A stretch of 64,000 nucleotides of DNA from JAHEGP01 sp963792875 (GTDB lineage Bacteria > Pseudomonadota > Gammaproteobacteria > Pseudomonadales > JAHEGP01), in assembly GCA_963792875.1 (NCBI GenBank), contig CAWBXV010000006.1:689652-753651 (forward strand), in the 5' to 3' direction. A model generated the notes under the pieces. It worked only from the letters and a program-made list of their open reading frames with translations, ran no database searches and was not told the origin of the DNA. Positions 17,573 to 27,352 of this stretch are shown here, piece by piece. The stretch's first letter is position 1. Each line of letters opens with the position of its first letter. The translations under genes were made by a program, and so were the position numbers.

Positions 17573-18902
17573 TCAGCTCGGCATGCCGTCCGGCGCTTCA
17601 GCCGGTTCCGAGGGCTGCTTCTGCTGCTTCTTTGCCGCGGCGAACAGCGCGGCGGTCAGCGCCAGCTGCATATAGAGGAAGGGGTAATACTGCACGCTGA
17701 TGAAGATACTGGCGCCCAGATAGCCCATCAGGCCCACGTTCAGGGTGACCGGCATGATGGCGTAGAAGTCATCGTCCATCGCCAGCCCCATGCGCCGCGT
17801 CCGGAAATTGGTGATCATTACGCTGGCCACCATGCTCAGGTAGAACAGCAGCCCGGGGTAGCCGAGCTCGGCGAACACCGAGATATAGGTGTTGTGGATG
17901 ACGAGGCCCATATCGCCCCAGTGGCTGAGGCCCCACTACTGCCAGCAGAAGTAGCCGATGCCGGTCAACGGGTTGCGCTTGCCCCGTTTCGATGCCGCGC
18001 CCCCACAGCTCCAGCCGGGTGGTCGAGGTCTGGTCTTCGCCCGCCGTATCGAAGCGCGCTTTGAACTCCGCCGGGGCAAAGTACCAGAGGGCGCCGCCCA
18101 GGATGCACAGAATCAGCAGGTTTCTGACGCGGTGCTTGAAAAAGAACAGCATGTACAAACCCATGGGGGCCAGGCCCAGCAGCGAGCCCCGGTTGCCCGT
18201 GGCGACAATGGATACCAATATGGTCAGAAAGATCCACAGGAACAGCCAGCGCACCCAGCTCTGGTTGTGCTTTCTGATCACCAGAAAAAAGCCCACGGCC
18301 CAGGCCAGAAAAATCAGCATCTGCACGCCCAGGTCGGCCGCGTTCTGCAAACCAGCCCGGAGGCCCGGCGATGCCCCAGCCCGCGAAGCCGAAGCCGCGT
18401 TGCGCCGACGTCATAAAGCCGTGCTGCGACATCTTGAAACAGCACAGGATCAGCAGCAGGAAGACGATGAACAGCCGCTTTTTGGTCGTGCAGATCACCA
18501 CCATCAGGTAGTACAGCAGCAGCCAGTTGATGATGACATGAGAGTGCGATAGCGACTCCCCCGGGTCGAACGCGTCGATCACGGACGAGAGCACGATCTG
18601 AAAGAAAAACAGCAGCAGCGGCAGGAAGCCGGGCGCAGACACCCACTTGCGCTCTCGGCCCGCAACGGTTGCGGTCAGTGCTCCCAGCAGTGACAGCTGC
18701 AGATGGGCAATATGCCCAGCCAGGGGTAGATCGCATGGATGCGGGTGTATTCCAGCATCACGTAGAGGCACAGAAACCAGAACGACCAGGGCTCCTGCCG
18801 CAGGCCTACCCAGATTTCGCTGATATTCAGCGACAGGTAGCTGCTGAAGGGGATATTGGCCTTTCGCCAGTTGGTGATCTTCTGGTTGGCGGCAAGTTGC
18901 AT
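17573..18902 (-). pseudogene. O-antigen ligase/polymerase-like membrane protein, broken by frameshifts and a stop
   Basis: A single gene of about 443 codons is spread over three frames. Pieces in order: LRQEPWSFWFLCLYVMLEYTR (18902 to about 18710), LQLSLLGALTATVAG through KMSQHGFMTSAQRGFGFAGWGIAG (to about 18350), QNAADLGVQMLIF through STTRLELWGRGIE (to about 17980), then KRNPLTGIGYFCW and VIHNTYISVFAELGYPGLLFYL to the end. Lesions: 1-nt indels near 18705, 18348 and 17980, and an in-frame TAG at 17936-17938. Multiple membrane segments, the NPLTGIGY segment and the HNTYISVFAELGYPG segment mark the Wzy/WaaL O-antigen ligase superfamily, which polymerises or ligates lipid-linked glycan in the periplasm. 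Either truly inactive or affected by sequence errors; see findings. Confidence 0.75.
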
Positions 18903-18978
18903 AGGTTCGCTCGCGTAGAAAGCCGCCGGGCTGCTGGCTGCCGAGGGCTGATGGTGGTCCGGGACAGGGAGTTGGCGG

Positions 18979-20109
18979 CTAGCTCGCGGCCGGCAGTCGG
19001 GCGCTGCCGGCGGCCGTCGCCAGCCGGTATTCCCGCAGATACTTCTCCAGCATCAGCTCGCTGCTATAGTGCCGTCGGGCTTTCTCCCTTGCGTGCCTGC
19101 CCAGTCCCTGACCGCGATCTTCCGTGGCCAGCAGGGCGGCGATGCCGTCGGCCAGCGCCTCGGGGTCCTCCGCGTTCACGATCAGGGCATCCTCGCCGTC
19201 GGTCAGTATCTCCTCCACGCCGCAGGCGGTCGCCACGATGGGCAGCCCCATCAGCATGGCCTGGGTGATCGCCAGCGGATGTCCCTCCGAAGAGGAGCTG
19301 AGCACATACACATCGATATTGGAGAGGAAATAATCGGGGTCATCGGTAAAGCCGAGAAACCGGAAGTGCTCGCCAAGGCCGGCCTGGGCAACCTGGTTCT
19401 CCAGCGCCTGCAGCAGCGCGCCCTGGCCCTGTCCGGCCACCAGGCCCTGAACATCGTGCCCCCGCTCTCTGAGCAATCGGACGGCCTCGATGAAGACGCC
19501 GTAGGCCTTGGCCTTGCGGATATTGCCGAGGGCGCCCAGCAGGATGCTCGACGGCGCCAGCTGATGGCGGGCTCTGAATCGCTGGCGGTCGCGCTTCAAC
19601 TCGGGTGCGCGCACGCCGTTCTCTATCACTAGCAGCTTCGAAGGGCTGACCTCAACCCGCTGGCAGAGGTGCTCCTTCAATGAGCCCGATACGCAGACGA
19701 TGCGCCTGGCAAAGCGGTTGATCAGGGCGAATTTCAGCTTGAGCCATCTTTCGTCGGGGCTGATGTCGACCTTGCCGTGGAAGGTCGCTATCACGGGCAC
19801 CCGCATCAGGCCGCCTGCCACGGAGGCGTAGATGTTCGAGCCCAGCAGATGCGCCTGCACCAGGCTGACCCGCTCGCGCGCGATCAGTCGCATCAGAAAA
19901 TACAGGAATGGCAGGTTGAACGAGCCCTTGCAGTCGCGGACGTAGGTCTTGATGCCGCGCTTCTGCAGGTTGTCTTTCACCCAGCCGTCGCCGCGAATCA
20001 GCGCAATGGAGCGGAAGCCGGCCTCGGCCGTGTTCTCGGCGAGGCTGATGAATACGGACTCAGCGCCGCCGGGACCGGTGGTGTCGATGACGTGCAATAA
20101 GGTCTTCAA
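18979..20109 (-). CDS. Glycosyltransferase family 4 (GT-B)
   Basis: 376 residues. The N-terminal TGPGGAESVFISLA matches the acceptor domain of GT4 enzymes; IVCVSGSLKEHL, VIENGVRAPELKR, LLGALGNIRKAKA and the C-terminal SSSSEGHPLAITQAMLMGLPIVATACGGVEE-type nucleotide-sugar pocket (EX7E) follow. It adds one sugar to the lipid-linked repeat unit on the cytoplasmic face. The start is a TTG at 20109 with AAGGAA 6-7 nt upstream, which fits the conserved MKTLLHVIDTTGPGGAE opening; no ATG is available. Donor and linkage are unknown. Confidence 0.88.
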   Translation of the reverse strand: MKTLLHVIDTTGPGGAESVFISLAENTAEAGFRSIALIRGDGWVKDNLQKRGIKTYVRDCKGSFNLPFLYFLMRLIARERVSLVQAHLLGSNIYASVAGGLMRVPVIATFHGKVDISPDERWLKLKFALINRFARRIVCVSGSLKEHLCQRVEVSPSKLLVIENGVRAPELKRDRQRFRARHQLAPSSILLGALGNIRKAKAYGVFIEAVRLLRERGHDVQGLVAGQGQGALLQALENQVAQAGLGEHFRFLGFTDDPDYFLSNIDVYVLSSSSEGHPLAITQAMLMGLPIVATACGVEEILTDGEDALIVNAEDPEALADGIAALLATEDRGQGLGRHAREKARRHYSSELMLEKYLREYRLATAAGSARLPAAS

Positions 20110-20286
20110 AGGATGTTCCTTGCTTGTGCTGGCCAGCGGTGTGCATTACGCCATGTGCGGCGCCCTCAGGCGGGCACCTGTCCGGGTGAAATCAACCGTT
20201 CGCACGCAATAGCGCCATCATGCCTCGTGTCGGTTTGCCGCTTGCTGCCCCGGATTATTCCGATAGTATTGCGCCCGTTCGACTCC

Positions 20287-21385
20287 TCAGCTCACAGCGG
20301 TTCCACTGGCTTTCAGGGGATTCAGCGGATGGTTTTTGAGCGCCAGGCATTTCTTCTCTATAAAAAACCACGAGCACGCGGCGACCGCGAAGGTCAGACC
20401 GAGCGCGGAGAGGCTCCAGACCATGCTGCCAAACAAACCCGCGTAAATAAAGAAATTGACCAATGGCATATGATAGATGTAGATGCCGTAGGAGAGGTCG
20501 TTGCCTCCGGTTATTCGCTTTGCAAGGCCAGGGAATGAGTAGGAAAAGGAAAAAATCACGGGGATCAGCATTACAAGAATGAGCGGATTGGGATTGTTGC
20601 CGAGATTGACCTCGAAGTGAACGCCAATCAGCCCCGCGATGAGGTATGGAACCAGCAGATACGGAAACCTGCCGGCCAGCAGGCGATAAAACAGCGCAAA
20701 ATTGCGCTGAAAGGCGACGCCGATCAGAAACATGTAGAACCAGGGAATGAAAGAAACGCCTACCAGCTTGTACCAGATGGCATCCCTGAACTCACCATTG
20801 GCGCCGTCCCACAACCGATTCAGCAGAAAAAACATGACGATCAGCACCAGCAGCCTGAAGTTGCTGCCCGCAGCTTGCCGGAATATCAGGTGGTAGAGCA
20901 GCGGCACGAGAATATAGAACTGCAGCTCGACGGTTATGGTCCATAAGCTGCCGTTGAGCACGCCGTCCCCGTAAGCGCGCATGAAATCCGGGTTATAGAA
21001 CTGCACAAAAGTGGTCTTGGCAATGAACAGCACCATCCAGTCGCCAACCGATGCCCCGGCGCTCTGCATATAGCCGCTGACAAAGATCAGCAAAAAGGAC
21101 AGCGTGACCGCGCAGATCAGCGCGGGATAGAGGCGAAGAATGCGGTTGGATGGCGTATTCCGCCACGTTTGGATTGGATTCATAGGAACGGCTGATGAGA
21201 AAACCGCTGATGAAGAAAAATATGGGAACTCCGGGAAACAGATGCAGGATGGATGCCAGCTGTCTGCCCAGTGCACTTAGGTCAACCTGCATGATCTCGA
21301 TGGAATGCCATAGCGCAACCTGTGTCGCGGCGAGCAACCTGATCAGGTCAAAGTTGTTGTTTCTGAACTCGCTTAATCCTGGCAT
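20287..21385 (-). pseudogene. Acyltransferase 3 family protein (OafA/NodX-like), one frameshift
   Basis: Integral membrane O-acyltransferase that would acetylate the polysaccharide. The N-terminal part (21385 to about 21180) shows NNNFDLIRLLAATQVALWHS with the catalytic-type His, and FPGVPIFFFISGFLISRSYE. The rest (to 20287) shows NRILRLYPAL, YGDGVLNGSLWTITVELQFY and about eight more membrane segments. The frames change between 21172 and 21186 within GAATCCAATCCAAACG; 1099 nt is one more than a multiple of three, so a single extra base explains it. The region is visibly more AT-rich than its neighbours, suggesting it was acquired. Function is clear at family level only. Confidence 0.8.
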
Positions 21386-21540
21386 GAAGCAACATTCCGG
21401 TTAATGGGTTGCGGGCAACTCTTTCGTGGCCTTGATCCGGCCGCAATGCTGCGTCATGAGATTTGAGGTGAGTTGCCGTTGTGAAGGTCCTCGGGTCTGC
21501 CATTCGTACAGCAGACCGGCTGCAGCTGGCTCGGCAGGCA

Positions 21541-22713
21541 TCAGGCTGAAGCGAGCGATAGATACTGCCTCAATTCAAACCACGCCGGGCGCGGGTCGTC
21601 CCAGCGGAACACCTCGTGGCGGGTGGCGGCGAAATCCGGCTTGAGAAAATCCAGCAGGGCCCGCAGTTTGCCGGCGGCGTCGTAGCGGCGGTCTTTCAGG
21701 CTGATGTACAGGCTATCGACGTCGCCAAGAAACCAGCGCAGCCTGTTGCCGGTGCGGCTCTTCGGCAGCACCTGGGTAGGCTGTCCCATGGCGATCCTGT
21801 AGACCAGCAGGGGAAAGTCCACGCCGCTGTCGATGGCCAGCTGCAGCGAGCCCCAGAACCGCGTATTGACCTCCATGATGTAGGGCGTGCCATCGGCGCT
21901 CACCTTGTATTCGATCATCGCCACGCCGTGCCAGCCCACGCGGTCGAGTATGCGTCTGGCGTGTGCCAGCAGGGTCGGGTCCGGTTCGACGCTCTCGCTC
22001 TTGACGCTGACGCCGCCCCAGGGGGGCTTTTCCCTGATGCGCCGGTGGGCGAAAAAGCACACGGCCTCGCCGCGGTCGTACAGCGCGAAGATCCCCTGGC
22101 CTTCGCCCGCTATGCATTCCTGCATCATGTACGGGTGGGTGGCAAACCAGGAACACGCCGCGATGGTCTCAGCCAGCGACTCCGGGGTATCGACGATTTT
22201 CACGGCGGTACTCAACCAGCGGTTCTGCAGGCGATAGCGGGAGCGGGTGGGCTTCAGCACGACGGGCCAGGAGGGTGGCGCCGGCAGCGCCCCGCCAGCC
22301 GTCGGGTCCACCAGCACGGAGCGGGGCGCCGGCACGCCGAGCTCGCGGGCGACCTGTATCAGGGCGTACTTGTCGGTCAGCTGCTCGTAGGTCTCGAGAT
22401 CGGGCACCACCAGTCGCGTGCTGCCGGCAAACGCCGCTCGTTGTTCCACCAGGGCGTTGGTGGTGATATCGGTCACCGGAATGATCAGGTCGATGGCGTA
22501 GCGGGTGGTCATGTCCCTGATGCAGTCGATAAAGGCCGCGCAGTCGGTCTCGGGATTGGGGTAGATCAGGGATCGCCGGGAATATCGCGATTGACTGCAC
22601 AGATGCGTCTGCGCGCTCTCGGCGGTTATTACATCGATACCCGCCCGGCCGAGAGACCGGGTAATCGCAAGTGCGCTGCGCTGTGCGCCGTCGAGAACCA
22701 GTACGCTGCCCAT
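21541..22713 (-). CDS. ATP-grasp domain protein (carboxylate-amine ligase-like)
   Basis: 390 residues. N-terminal preATP-grasp Rossmann-like segment (SVLVLDGAQRSALAITRSLGRAG), central ATP-binding lid (WPVVLKPTRSRY, YMMQECIAGEGQGIF) and metal-binding C-terminal part (GVAMIEYKVSADGTPYIMEVNTRFWGS), where EVN supplies the Mg ligands. Such enzymes join a carboxylate to an amine, thiol or similar through an acyl phosphate. In a locus that also makes a hexuronate, attaching an amino acid or amine to a uronic acid carboxyl is a possible role, but this is inference. Divergent from the phosphatase gene at 22980. Confidence 0.82.
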   Translation of the reverse strand: MGSVLVLDGAQRSALAITRSLGRAGIDVITAESAQTHLCSQSRYSRRSLIYPNPETDCAAFIDCIRDMTTRYAIDLIIPVTDITTNALVEQRAAFAGSTRLVVPDLETYEQLTDKYALIQVARELGVPAPRSVLVDPTAGGALPAPPSWPVVLKPTRSRYRLQNRWLSTAVKIVDTPESLAETIAACSWFATHPYMMQECIAGEGQGIFALYDRGEAVCFFAHRRIREKPPWGGVSVKSESVEPDPTLLAHARRILDRVGWHGVAMIEYKVSADGTPYIMEVNTRFWGSLQLAIDSGVDFPLLVYRIAMGQPTQVLPKSRTGNRLRWFLGDVDSLYISLKDRRYDAAGKLRALLDFLKPDFAATRHEVFRWDDPRPAWFELRQYLSLASA

Positions 22714-22783
22714 GGATTCGGCTTTGATAACCTCAGGAACTAAAAAATAGCATTAAATCGAGTATAGCAATTGGGTACAATGA

Positions 22784-22813
22784 TTGACACGCCAAACCGG
22801 CAGGGAGTACAGC
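22784..22813 (+). promoter_or_regulatory. Candidate sigma-70 promoter upstream of the phosphatase gene
   Basis: A perfect -35 TTGACA (22784-22789) is followed after 18 nt by TACAGC (22808-22813), in the 266-bp divergent gap between the ATP-grasp and phosphatase genes. The -10 is only a partial match, so this is a sequence-based guess. Confidence 0.35.
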
Positions 22814-22831
22814 CGTTTTTGCCGGGGTCGC

Positions 22832-22870
22832 CCGGCAGCGACGCACTCCGTTGTGCGCCACCGCTGCCGG
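22832..22870 (+). promoter_or_regulatory. Strong leader hairpin in the phosphatase 5' region
   Basis: CCGGCAGCG (22832-22840) pairs perfectly with CGCTGCCGG (22862-22870), and GCAC/GTGC (22843-22846 with 22853-22856) continues the stem inside. It lies downstream of the TTGACA box and 109 nt before the phosphatase start, so it would be in the mRNA leader. There is no T-run, so it is not an obvious terminator. Confidence 0.4.
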
Positions 22871-22979
22871 TGTGTTTATTTCATCAGCCGTTACGAGGTT
22901 GGACGCCGTGGTATTTTGTGCAACGAATATTGCTCGCGCTGCCGCAAATGGCGCGAGAGGATGATCCGGTGAGCCGCCT

Positions 22980-23600
22980 ATGTCGGCATTGAAGGGCAAG
23001 CTGACCCCCGCTTTCGTCGACGATAAGTTCGGGTCCCGTCGCGCCTGTGTCAGCTTCCTGGGCCATCAGGTGGGGTACAGCCTCGGGGCCTATCGTCACT
23101 ACCTGAACATCGACTGGTCCAGGGTGGACCGCCTGGTGTTTGTCTGCCGGGGCAATATCTGCCGAAGCCCGCTGGGCGAATACGCTGCGCGCAGCGCCGG
23201 TGCGGCGGCCTGCTCGGCGGGCTTGAGCTGCGGCGAGCCGAGGGCGGCGGACCCCCGTGCCATCGACTTCGCGGTGGCGCGCGGCCTGCCGCTGGACCGG
23301 CATCTGACGATGGCGGTGCAGGAGCTGCCGCTCGGTGACGGCGATCTGATCGTGGGCATGGAGCCGGTGCACCTGGCAGAACTGATGGAGCTTGGCATCA
23401 CCCGCGGGCAGCGTACCCTGCTGGGGTTGTGGTGCGCGCCGCGACGTCCCTTTATCGCCGACCCGTTCTGCGCCAACATCCGCTATTTCCATTACTGCGA
23501 AGAACTGGTCGTGGAGGGCGCAGTCGCCCTTGCAGCGGCCATGAGGCAACAGTCTGCGGAGGACGATGCTGCCGTGGTGTGCGGGCGCAATGAGCGCTGA
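22980..23600 (+). CDS. Low-molecular-weight protein tyrosine phosphatase family protein
   Basis: 206 residues. The P-loop VCRGNICRS gives Cys56 and Arg62 (CX5R-S) as in LMW-PTPs; IADPFC near residue 158 carries the general-acid Asp (DPF in place of the usual DPY). About 45 residues precede the normal start of the fold, more than in Wzb/Etp. In polysaccharide loci these enzymes dephosphorylate the tyrosine autokinase; here the only kinase-like protein (8848) lacks a P-loop Lys and a Tyr tail, so its substrate is unclear. The ATG at 22980 has no good ribosome site; an internal start such as the Met-less FVCRGN region is not possible, so this start is kept. Confidence 0.82.
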   Translation: MSALKGKLTPAFVDDKFGSRRACVSFLGHQVGYSLGAYRHYLNIDWSRVDRLVFVCRGNICRSPLGEYAARSAGAAACSAGLSCGEPRAADPRAIDFAVARGLPLDRHLTMAVQELPLGDGDLIVGMEPVHLAELMELGITRGQRTLLGLWCAPRRPFIADPFCANIRYFHYCEELVVEGAVALAAAMRQQSAEDDAAVVCGRNER

Positions 23601-23663
23601 GCGGAGCGTTCGCGCGCGTCGCACCGTGGCGTTCCGGGCTGCGCACGCCCTGTATGCGCGAAT

Positions 23664-24764
23664 TCAACGGCACAGGCTCTGGTAGATCTGCAGGTATTGC
23701 TGCGCCATACCCGCCGCGCTGTAGCAGCGCTCGAAGCGCTGGTGGGCCAGCGCGATCCGGCGTCGGGCTGCGTCCTTGTCGGCGATGATGTCCCTGATGG
23801 CCTGTGCGAACGCTTCGACGCTCTGTGCTGCGGCCAGTACGCCGCAGGCGCCGCCGTCCAGCAGTTGCACCAGACCGCCGATGGGGTGCGTCAGCACCAG
23901 CGTGCGGTGCTTCATGGCCTCCAGTGCAACCATGGGCAGCCCCTCGTGGTCGGAGCAGATGACCAGCACGTCCAGTTGGGCGATGTATTCTTCGGCATTG
24001 TCGACGTGGCCGACCATCGCCACGTCGTCTTTCAGTCCCAGCGCCTCGCGCTGGGCCAGCAGTTCGTCTTTCAGCGGCCCGTCGCCGATCACCAGAAAGC
24101 GGGGCTGGGGCAGGCCGGGCAGGTCGCGCACGCGTCGGGCGATCCGCAGAAACAGATCGACCCGTTTGACCGGTGCCAGGCGCCCGACGATGCCGATCGA
24201 AATCGGATCGATCAGCGCCTTGCGCGGCTGCGGGTCGTCGTCCGGCGCGCAGTCCAGCCCATTGTGGATCACCGCGACGCGGGCGGGCGTGAAGCGCTGC
24301 GCCAGCGCTTCGCCCAGCGGGTCGGACACGGCCACGACCTTGCGCTGCAGGAGGCGGCCGACGCCGAGGTCTGCCAGGCGCAGCACCAGCTGCCTTGGCT
24401 GCAGGCGCTTGTCGCCGTGCTCGCTGTCGCCGTGCTGGGTGCGCAGGCTGGGAATGCCGCGGCGCCAGGCCAGCAGCCCGCCGAGAATATTTTCCTTGCT
24501 GCGGTGGGTGTGGATGATGTCCGGCCGCTCGGCGCGGATGAAGCCATCCATGTCGCGGGCCAGGCTGGCCGCGCTCTGGCGGCTCTCGTCCAGCGCCAGC
24601 ACGGGGATGCCGGCCTGGCGAATCTGCCGCGCCAGGGTGCCGGGGTTCAGGATCACTGCGCACAGCTGCACGTCGCCGCGGTTTTTCAGCGCGACCAGCA
24701 GGGTATACAATTGCTTCTCCGCGCCGGCCCACAGGTCGCCCGAGGCGATGTGCATGACTTTCAT
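23664..24764 (-). CDS. Glycosyltransferase family 4 (GT-B)
   Basis: 366 residues. N-terminal HIASGDLWAGAEKQLYTLL, THRSKENILGGL in the acceptor domain, AVIHNGLDC in the linker, and the nucleotide-binding C-domain with IGIVGRLAPVKRVDLFLR, FLVIGDGPLKDEL, VMVGHVDNAEEY-type turn and ICSDHEGLPMVALEAM (EX7E). The ATG at 24764 is preceded by AGGAG at good spacing, so it is preferred to the in-frame start 42 nt upstream. It sits between the phosphatase (convergent) and a divergent GT2 gene. Sugar donor unknown. Confidence 0.88.
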   Translation of the reverse strand: MKVMHIASGDLWAGAEKQLYTLLVALKNRGDVQLCAVILNPGTLARQIRQAGIPVLALDESRQSAASLARDMDGFIRAERPDIIHTHRSKENILGGLLAWRRGIPSLRTQHGDSEHGDKRLQPRQLVLRLADLGVGRLLQRKVVAVSDPLGEALAQRFTPARVAVIHNGLDCAPDDDPQPRKALIDPISIGIVGRLAPVKRVDLFLRIARRVRDLPGLPQPRFLVIGDGPLKDELLAQREALGLKDDVAMVGHVDNAEEYIAQLDVLVICSDHEGLPMVALEAMKHRTLVLTHPIGGLVQLLDGGACGVLAAAQSVEAFAQAIRDIIADKDAARRRIALAHQRFERCYSAAGMAQQYLQIYQSLCR

Positions 24765-24942
24765 CGGTGGCGCTCTCCTGGTACTGCAGGTGTGCGTTTG
24801 TCGCAAAAATGGCCGCCAGAGCAGGGTCTAAATGGCATCAAATTGAAGATGGACGCGATTTCATACCATGCTGTTGGGCACGGTGATTATAGACCGACTG
24901 CGAACCGCCTCGCGAAGCCGACACGGCATAATGAGATAAACC

Positions 24943-26083
24943 ATGAAAACGCTGTTCTGGATAGCGGCCTTCACCGCCGCCTACAGTTACTTTATCTACG
25001 CCGCGCTGCTGGTCGTGCTGCCGCGGCGCCGACCCGGCGTGGTTCGCCCCGAGCCGGCCGAGCTGCCGATGGTGACGCTCATCATCGCGGCCTACAACGA
25101 AGAGCAGCGCATCGCCACGAAGCTGGACAACGCGCTCGCGATCGATTACCCGCCGGACAAGCTGGAGATCATCGTCGCATCCGATTGCTCGGACGATGCG
25201 ACCGACGCCGTGGTCAAACGCTATGCCGGCCAGGATCAGCGCGTGCGGCTGGTCCGGGCGGATCGGCGGCAGGGCAAGGAGTACGCGCAACACTGCGCCA
25301 TCGTGAAGGCGCGGGGCGGGATCCTGGTATTCTCCGACGTGGCGACGCACCTGCCCGGCGACGCCATATCGCTGCTGGTGAAGTATTTCGAGGACCCCGC
25401 TATCGGCGCCGTGTCCAGTGAGGACCGCTTCATCAGCCAGGATGGCTCGGTCGCGGGTGAGGGGGCTTACGTCCGCTACGAGATGTGGCTGCGCCGCCAG
25501 GAGTCCCGGCGCGCCGGTCTGGTCGGCTTGAGCGGTTCCTTTTTCGCGGCGCGCAAAACGGTGTGCGAGCCCTGGGATATCTACTCCCCCAGTGACTTCA
25601 ATACGGCGCTGAACTGCGTCCAGCACGGCATGATCGCCGTCACCGCGCCGGATGTGCTGGGCTACTACAAGGATATCGTCGATGGCCGCCGGGAGTATCA
25701 GCGCAAGGTGCGCACGGCGCTGCGGGGCATGACCGCGCTGACGCGCCACCGGGAGGTGTTGAACCCGTGTCGATACCGTTGGTTCTGCCCTCCAGTTGTG
25801 GAGTCACAAGGTGATGCGCTGGGCGGTGCCCTGGGCGCTGCCGCTGCTGTTGGTCACGTCGGTGGTCCTGCGCCAGCAGGGGCCGATCTACCAGCTGGCC
25901 CTCTGGGCGCAGCTGGTCTTCTACGGGCTGGGTCTGCTGGCGTGGGCGGTGCCGGCAGTGCGCGCGGTCGGCCCGGTGCGCATTATCTTCTTCTTCCTGC
26001 AGGTCAACCTCGCCCTGGCCGAGGCCCTGGTCAAACTGCTCAGCGGCGAGCGCATGTATGTCTGGCAGCCCTCGCAGCGCTGA
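24943..26083 (+). pseudogene. Glycosyltransferase family 2 with C-terminal membrane segments, one frameshift
   Basis: The first 279 codons hold an N-terminal membrane segment (TAAYSYFIYAALLVVLP), the GT2 nucleotide site VTLIIAAYNEEQRI, SDCSDDAT, the DXD-like FSDVAT, YEMWLRRQES and the GLSGSFFAARK acceptor region. The C-terminal part (ALQLWSHKVMRWAVPWALPLLL to GERMYVWQPSQR) is in the next frame and carries three more membrane segments. The switch lies at about 25775-25783. It has a close paralogue at 49863-51003 with the same architecture (YSYF, KLDNALAIDYP, WSHK, GERM at matching places), also broken just before the membrane part. Likely a processive or lipid-linked inner-membrane glycosyltransferase. 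Confidence 0.8.
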
Positions 26084-26105
26084 GTCGCCGCTGTCCCGGG
26101 TCGTT

Positions 26106-27242
26106 ATGGCAGGGCGCGGTCAGCTGGCGCCGGTCGGCGAGCCCATCGTGTTCGGCGGGCAACCCGCCGGCGGGCCCGGATGGCAGCGCGAGGAGTATCG
26201 CTACCTGTTGCTCAACAGCGGCACCGCGGCGCTGGCGCTGGCGCTGGCGCTGGCCGGAGAGCGGATGGGTCGCCCCGCGGGCGAGGTCATTCTGCCCGCG
26301 TACGGCTGCCCCGACCTGCTGGCCGCGGCCCACCATGCGGGCCTGGTCCCCGTGCTGGCAGACCTGCATGCAGACCGGCCTCGCTATGATCTGGCGGCCC
26401 TGGAGGCGCTGATCTGCGAGCGCACCGCGGCGGTAGTGGCGGTCAACTTTCTCGGCATTCCCGAGGATCTGGCGGCCCTGCGAACGCTCTGTGATCGACG
26501 CGGCGTGCTGCTGATCGAGGATGACGCCCAGTATTTTCCCCTGGGCATGGCGCCGTACCAGGGCGATCTGATCGTGCACAGCTTCGGTCGGGGTAAACCC
26601 GTCTCCCAGCTCGGTGGGGGTGCCGTGCTGGCCCGTGGCGCACTGGGAGAGCGCCTGCTGGATGCGGGTCGCAGCCTGCCGGTGGAGTCGCTGTCCCCGG
26701 CTGCGTGGCGCGTGAAGGCGCAGTTGTTCAACCTGGTGCTGCACCCGCTCGGCTATCAGGCCCTGCTGCTGTTGCCCTTCCTCGACGTCGGCAGAACGGT
26801 CTATAAACCGCTGCGCCAGCTCGCTTGCATGCCGGGCTGGCGCAGGCGCTATCTGGACGCGAATATCGCCGCGTACCAGCAGCGGCAGCGCCCCGCGCAG
26901 CAGCAGATTGACGCCGTGCTGCAGCGACAGGCGCCCTCGATCAACCTGCCGCGCGCGATGGATGCGCTGGAAGGTCCGCTGCTGCGGTACCCGCTGCTGT
27001 GCGGGTCTGCCGCCCAGAGCGATGCCTTGTATCGGCAATTGCGGCGGCGCGGTCTGGGCGTCACGCGCATGTATCAGCGCCCGCTGCCGGAAATCGAAGG
27101 CATCCCCGAGCGGTTGGCGGGGCACTTCCCGGGGGCCGCCAGCTTTGCGGCGCGCCTGCTGACCATTCCTACCAGCAGCTTTGTCGGCCAGCGGCACCTG
27201 GCGTCGCTTGAGCAGGCCCTGGCGGCTTGCAGCATCGTCTGA
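26106..27242 (+). CDS. DegT/DnrJ/EryC1/StrS-family aminotransferase-like protein
   Basis: 378 residues from the ATG at 26106, 22 nt after the GT2 gene. PLP-fold markers: LLLNSGTAALALAL, EVILPAYGCPDL, VAVNFLGIPEDL, LLIEDDAQYFP (the Asp that contacts the PLP ring nitrogen) and HSFGRGKPVSQLGGG, where the Lys after RG is the likely Schiff-base residue. Members make amino-sugars on nucleotide sugars or form a related family with other PLP chemistry. A small (TGG)CGCTGGCGCTGGCGC run inside gives ALALALALA. An alternative start upstream (26058) would overlap the GT2 stop; it is less likely because it adds an unrelated Ser/Arg-rich leader. Confidence 0.8.
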   Translation: MAGRGQLAPVGEPIVFGGQPAGGPGWQREEYRYLLLNSGTAALALALALAGERMGRPAGEVILPAYGCPDLLAAAHHAGLVPVLADLHADRPRYDLAALEALICERTAAVVAVNFLGIPEDLAALRTLCDRRGVLLIEDDAQYFPLGMAPYQGDLIVHSFGRGKPVSQLGGGAVLARGALGERLLDAGRSLPVESLSPAAWRVKAQLFNLVLHPLGYQALLLLPFLDVGRTVYKPLRQLACMPGWRRRYLDANIAAYQQRQRPAQQQIDAVLQRQAPSINLPRAMDALEGPLLRYPLLCGSAAQSDALYRQLRRRGLGVTRMYQRPLPEIEGIPERLAGHFPGAASFAARLLTIPTSSFVGQRHLASLEQALAACSIV

Positions 27243-27299
27243 CCCGGGCGGGCCTGGGCGTTCTTTCCGGAGTTCTGCGGTGTTCTGTGCGGGGAGGGG

Positions 27300-27322
27300 G
27301 CCCCGCCCGAGGAGGGCGGGGC
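27300..27322. terminator. GC-rich hairpin between convergent genes
   Basis: GCCCCGCCC (27300-27308), loop GAGGA, GGGCGGGGC (27314-27322): a perfect 9-bp stem in the 110-nt gap between the aminotransferase and prsT, which converge here. No T-tract on either side. Confidence 0.55.
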
Positions 27323-27352
27323 GGGACCATGAGGGGACGCGCAGGGCTGCGC

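Noticed and set aside
22784..22972. 62-codon frame upstream of the phosphatase with CNEYCSRC
   Set aside because: Only one Cys cluster, no second half for a zinc ribbon, and it spans a strong hairpin; more likely leader RNA.
23697..25421. 574-codon plus-strand frame opposite the GT4 gene at 23664 and running into the GT2 gene
   Set aside because: Shadow of two well-supported genes; low-complexity Ala/Gly/Gln/Arg content and no family motifs.
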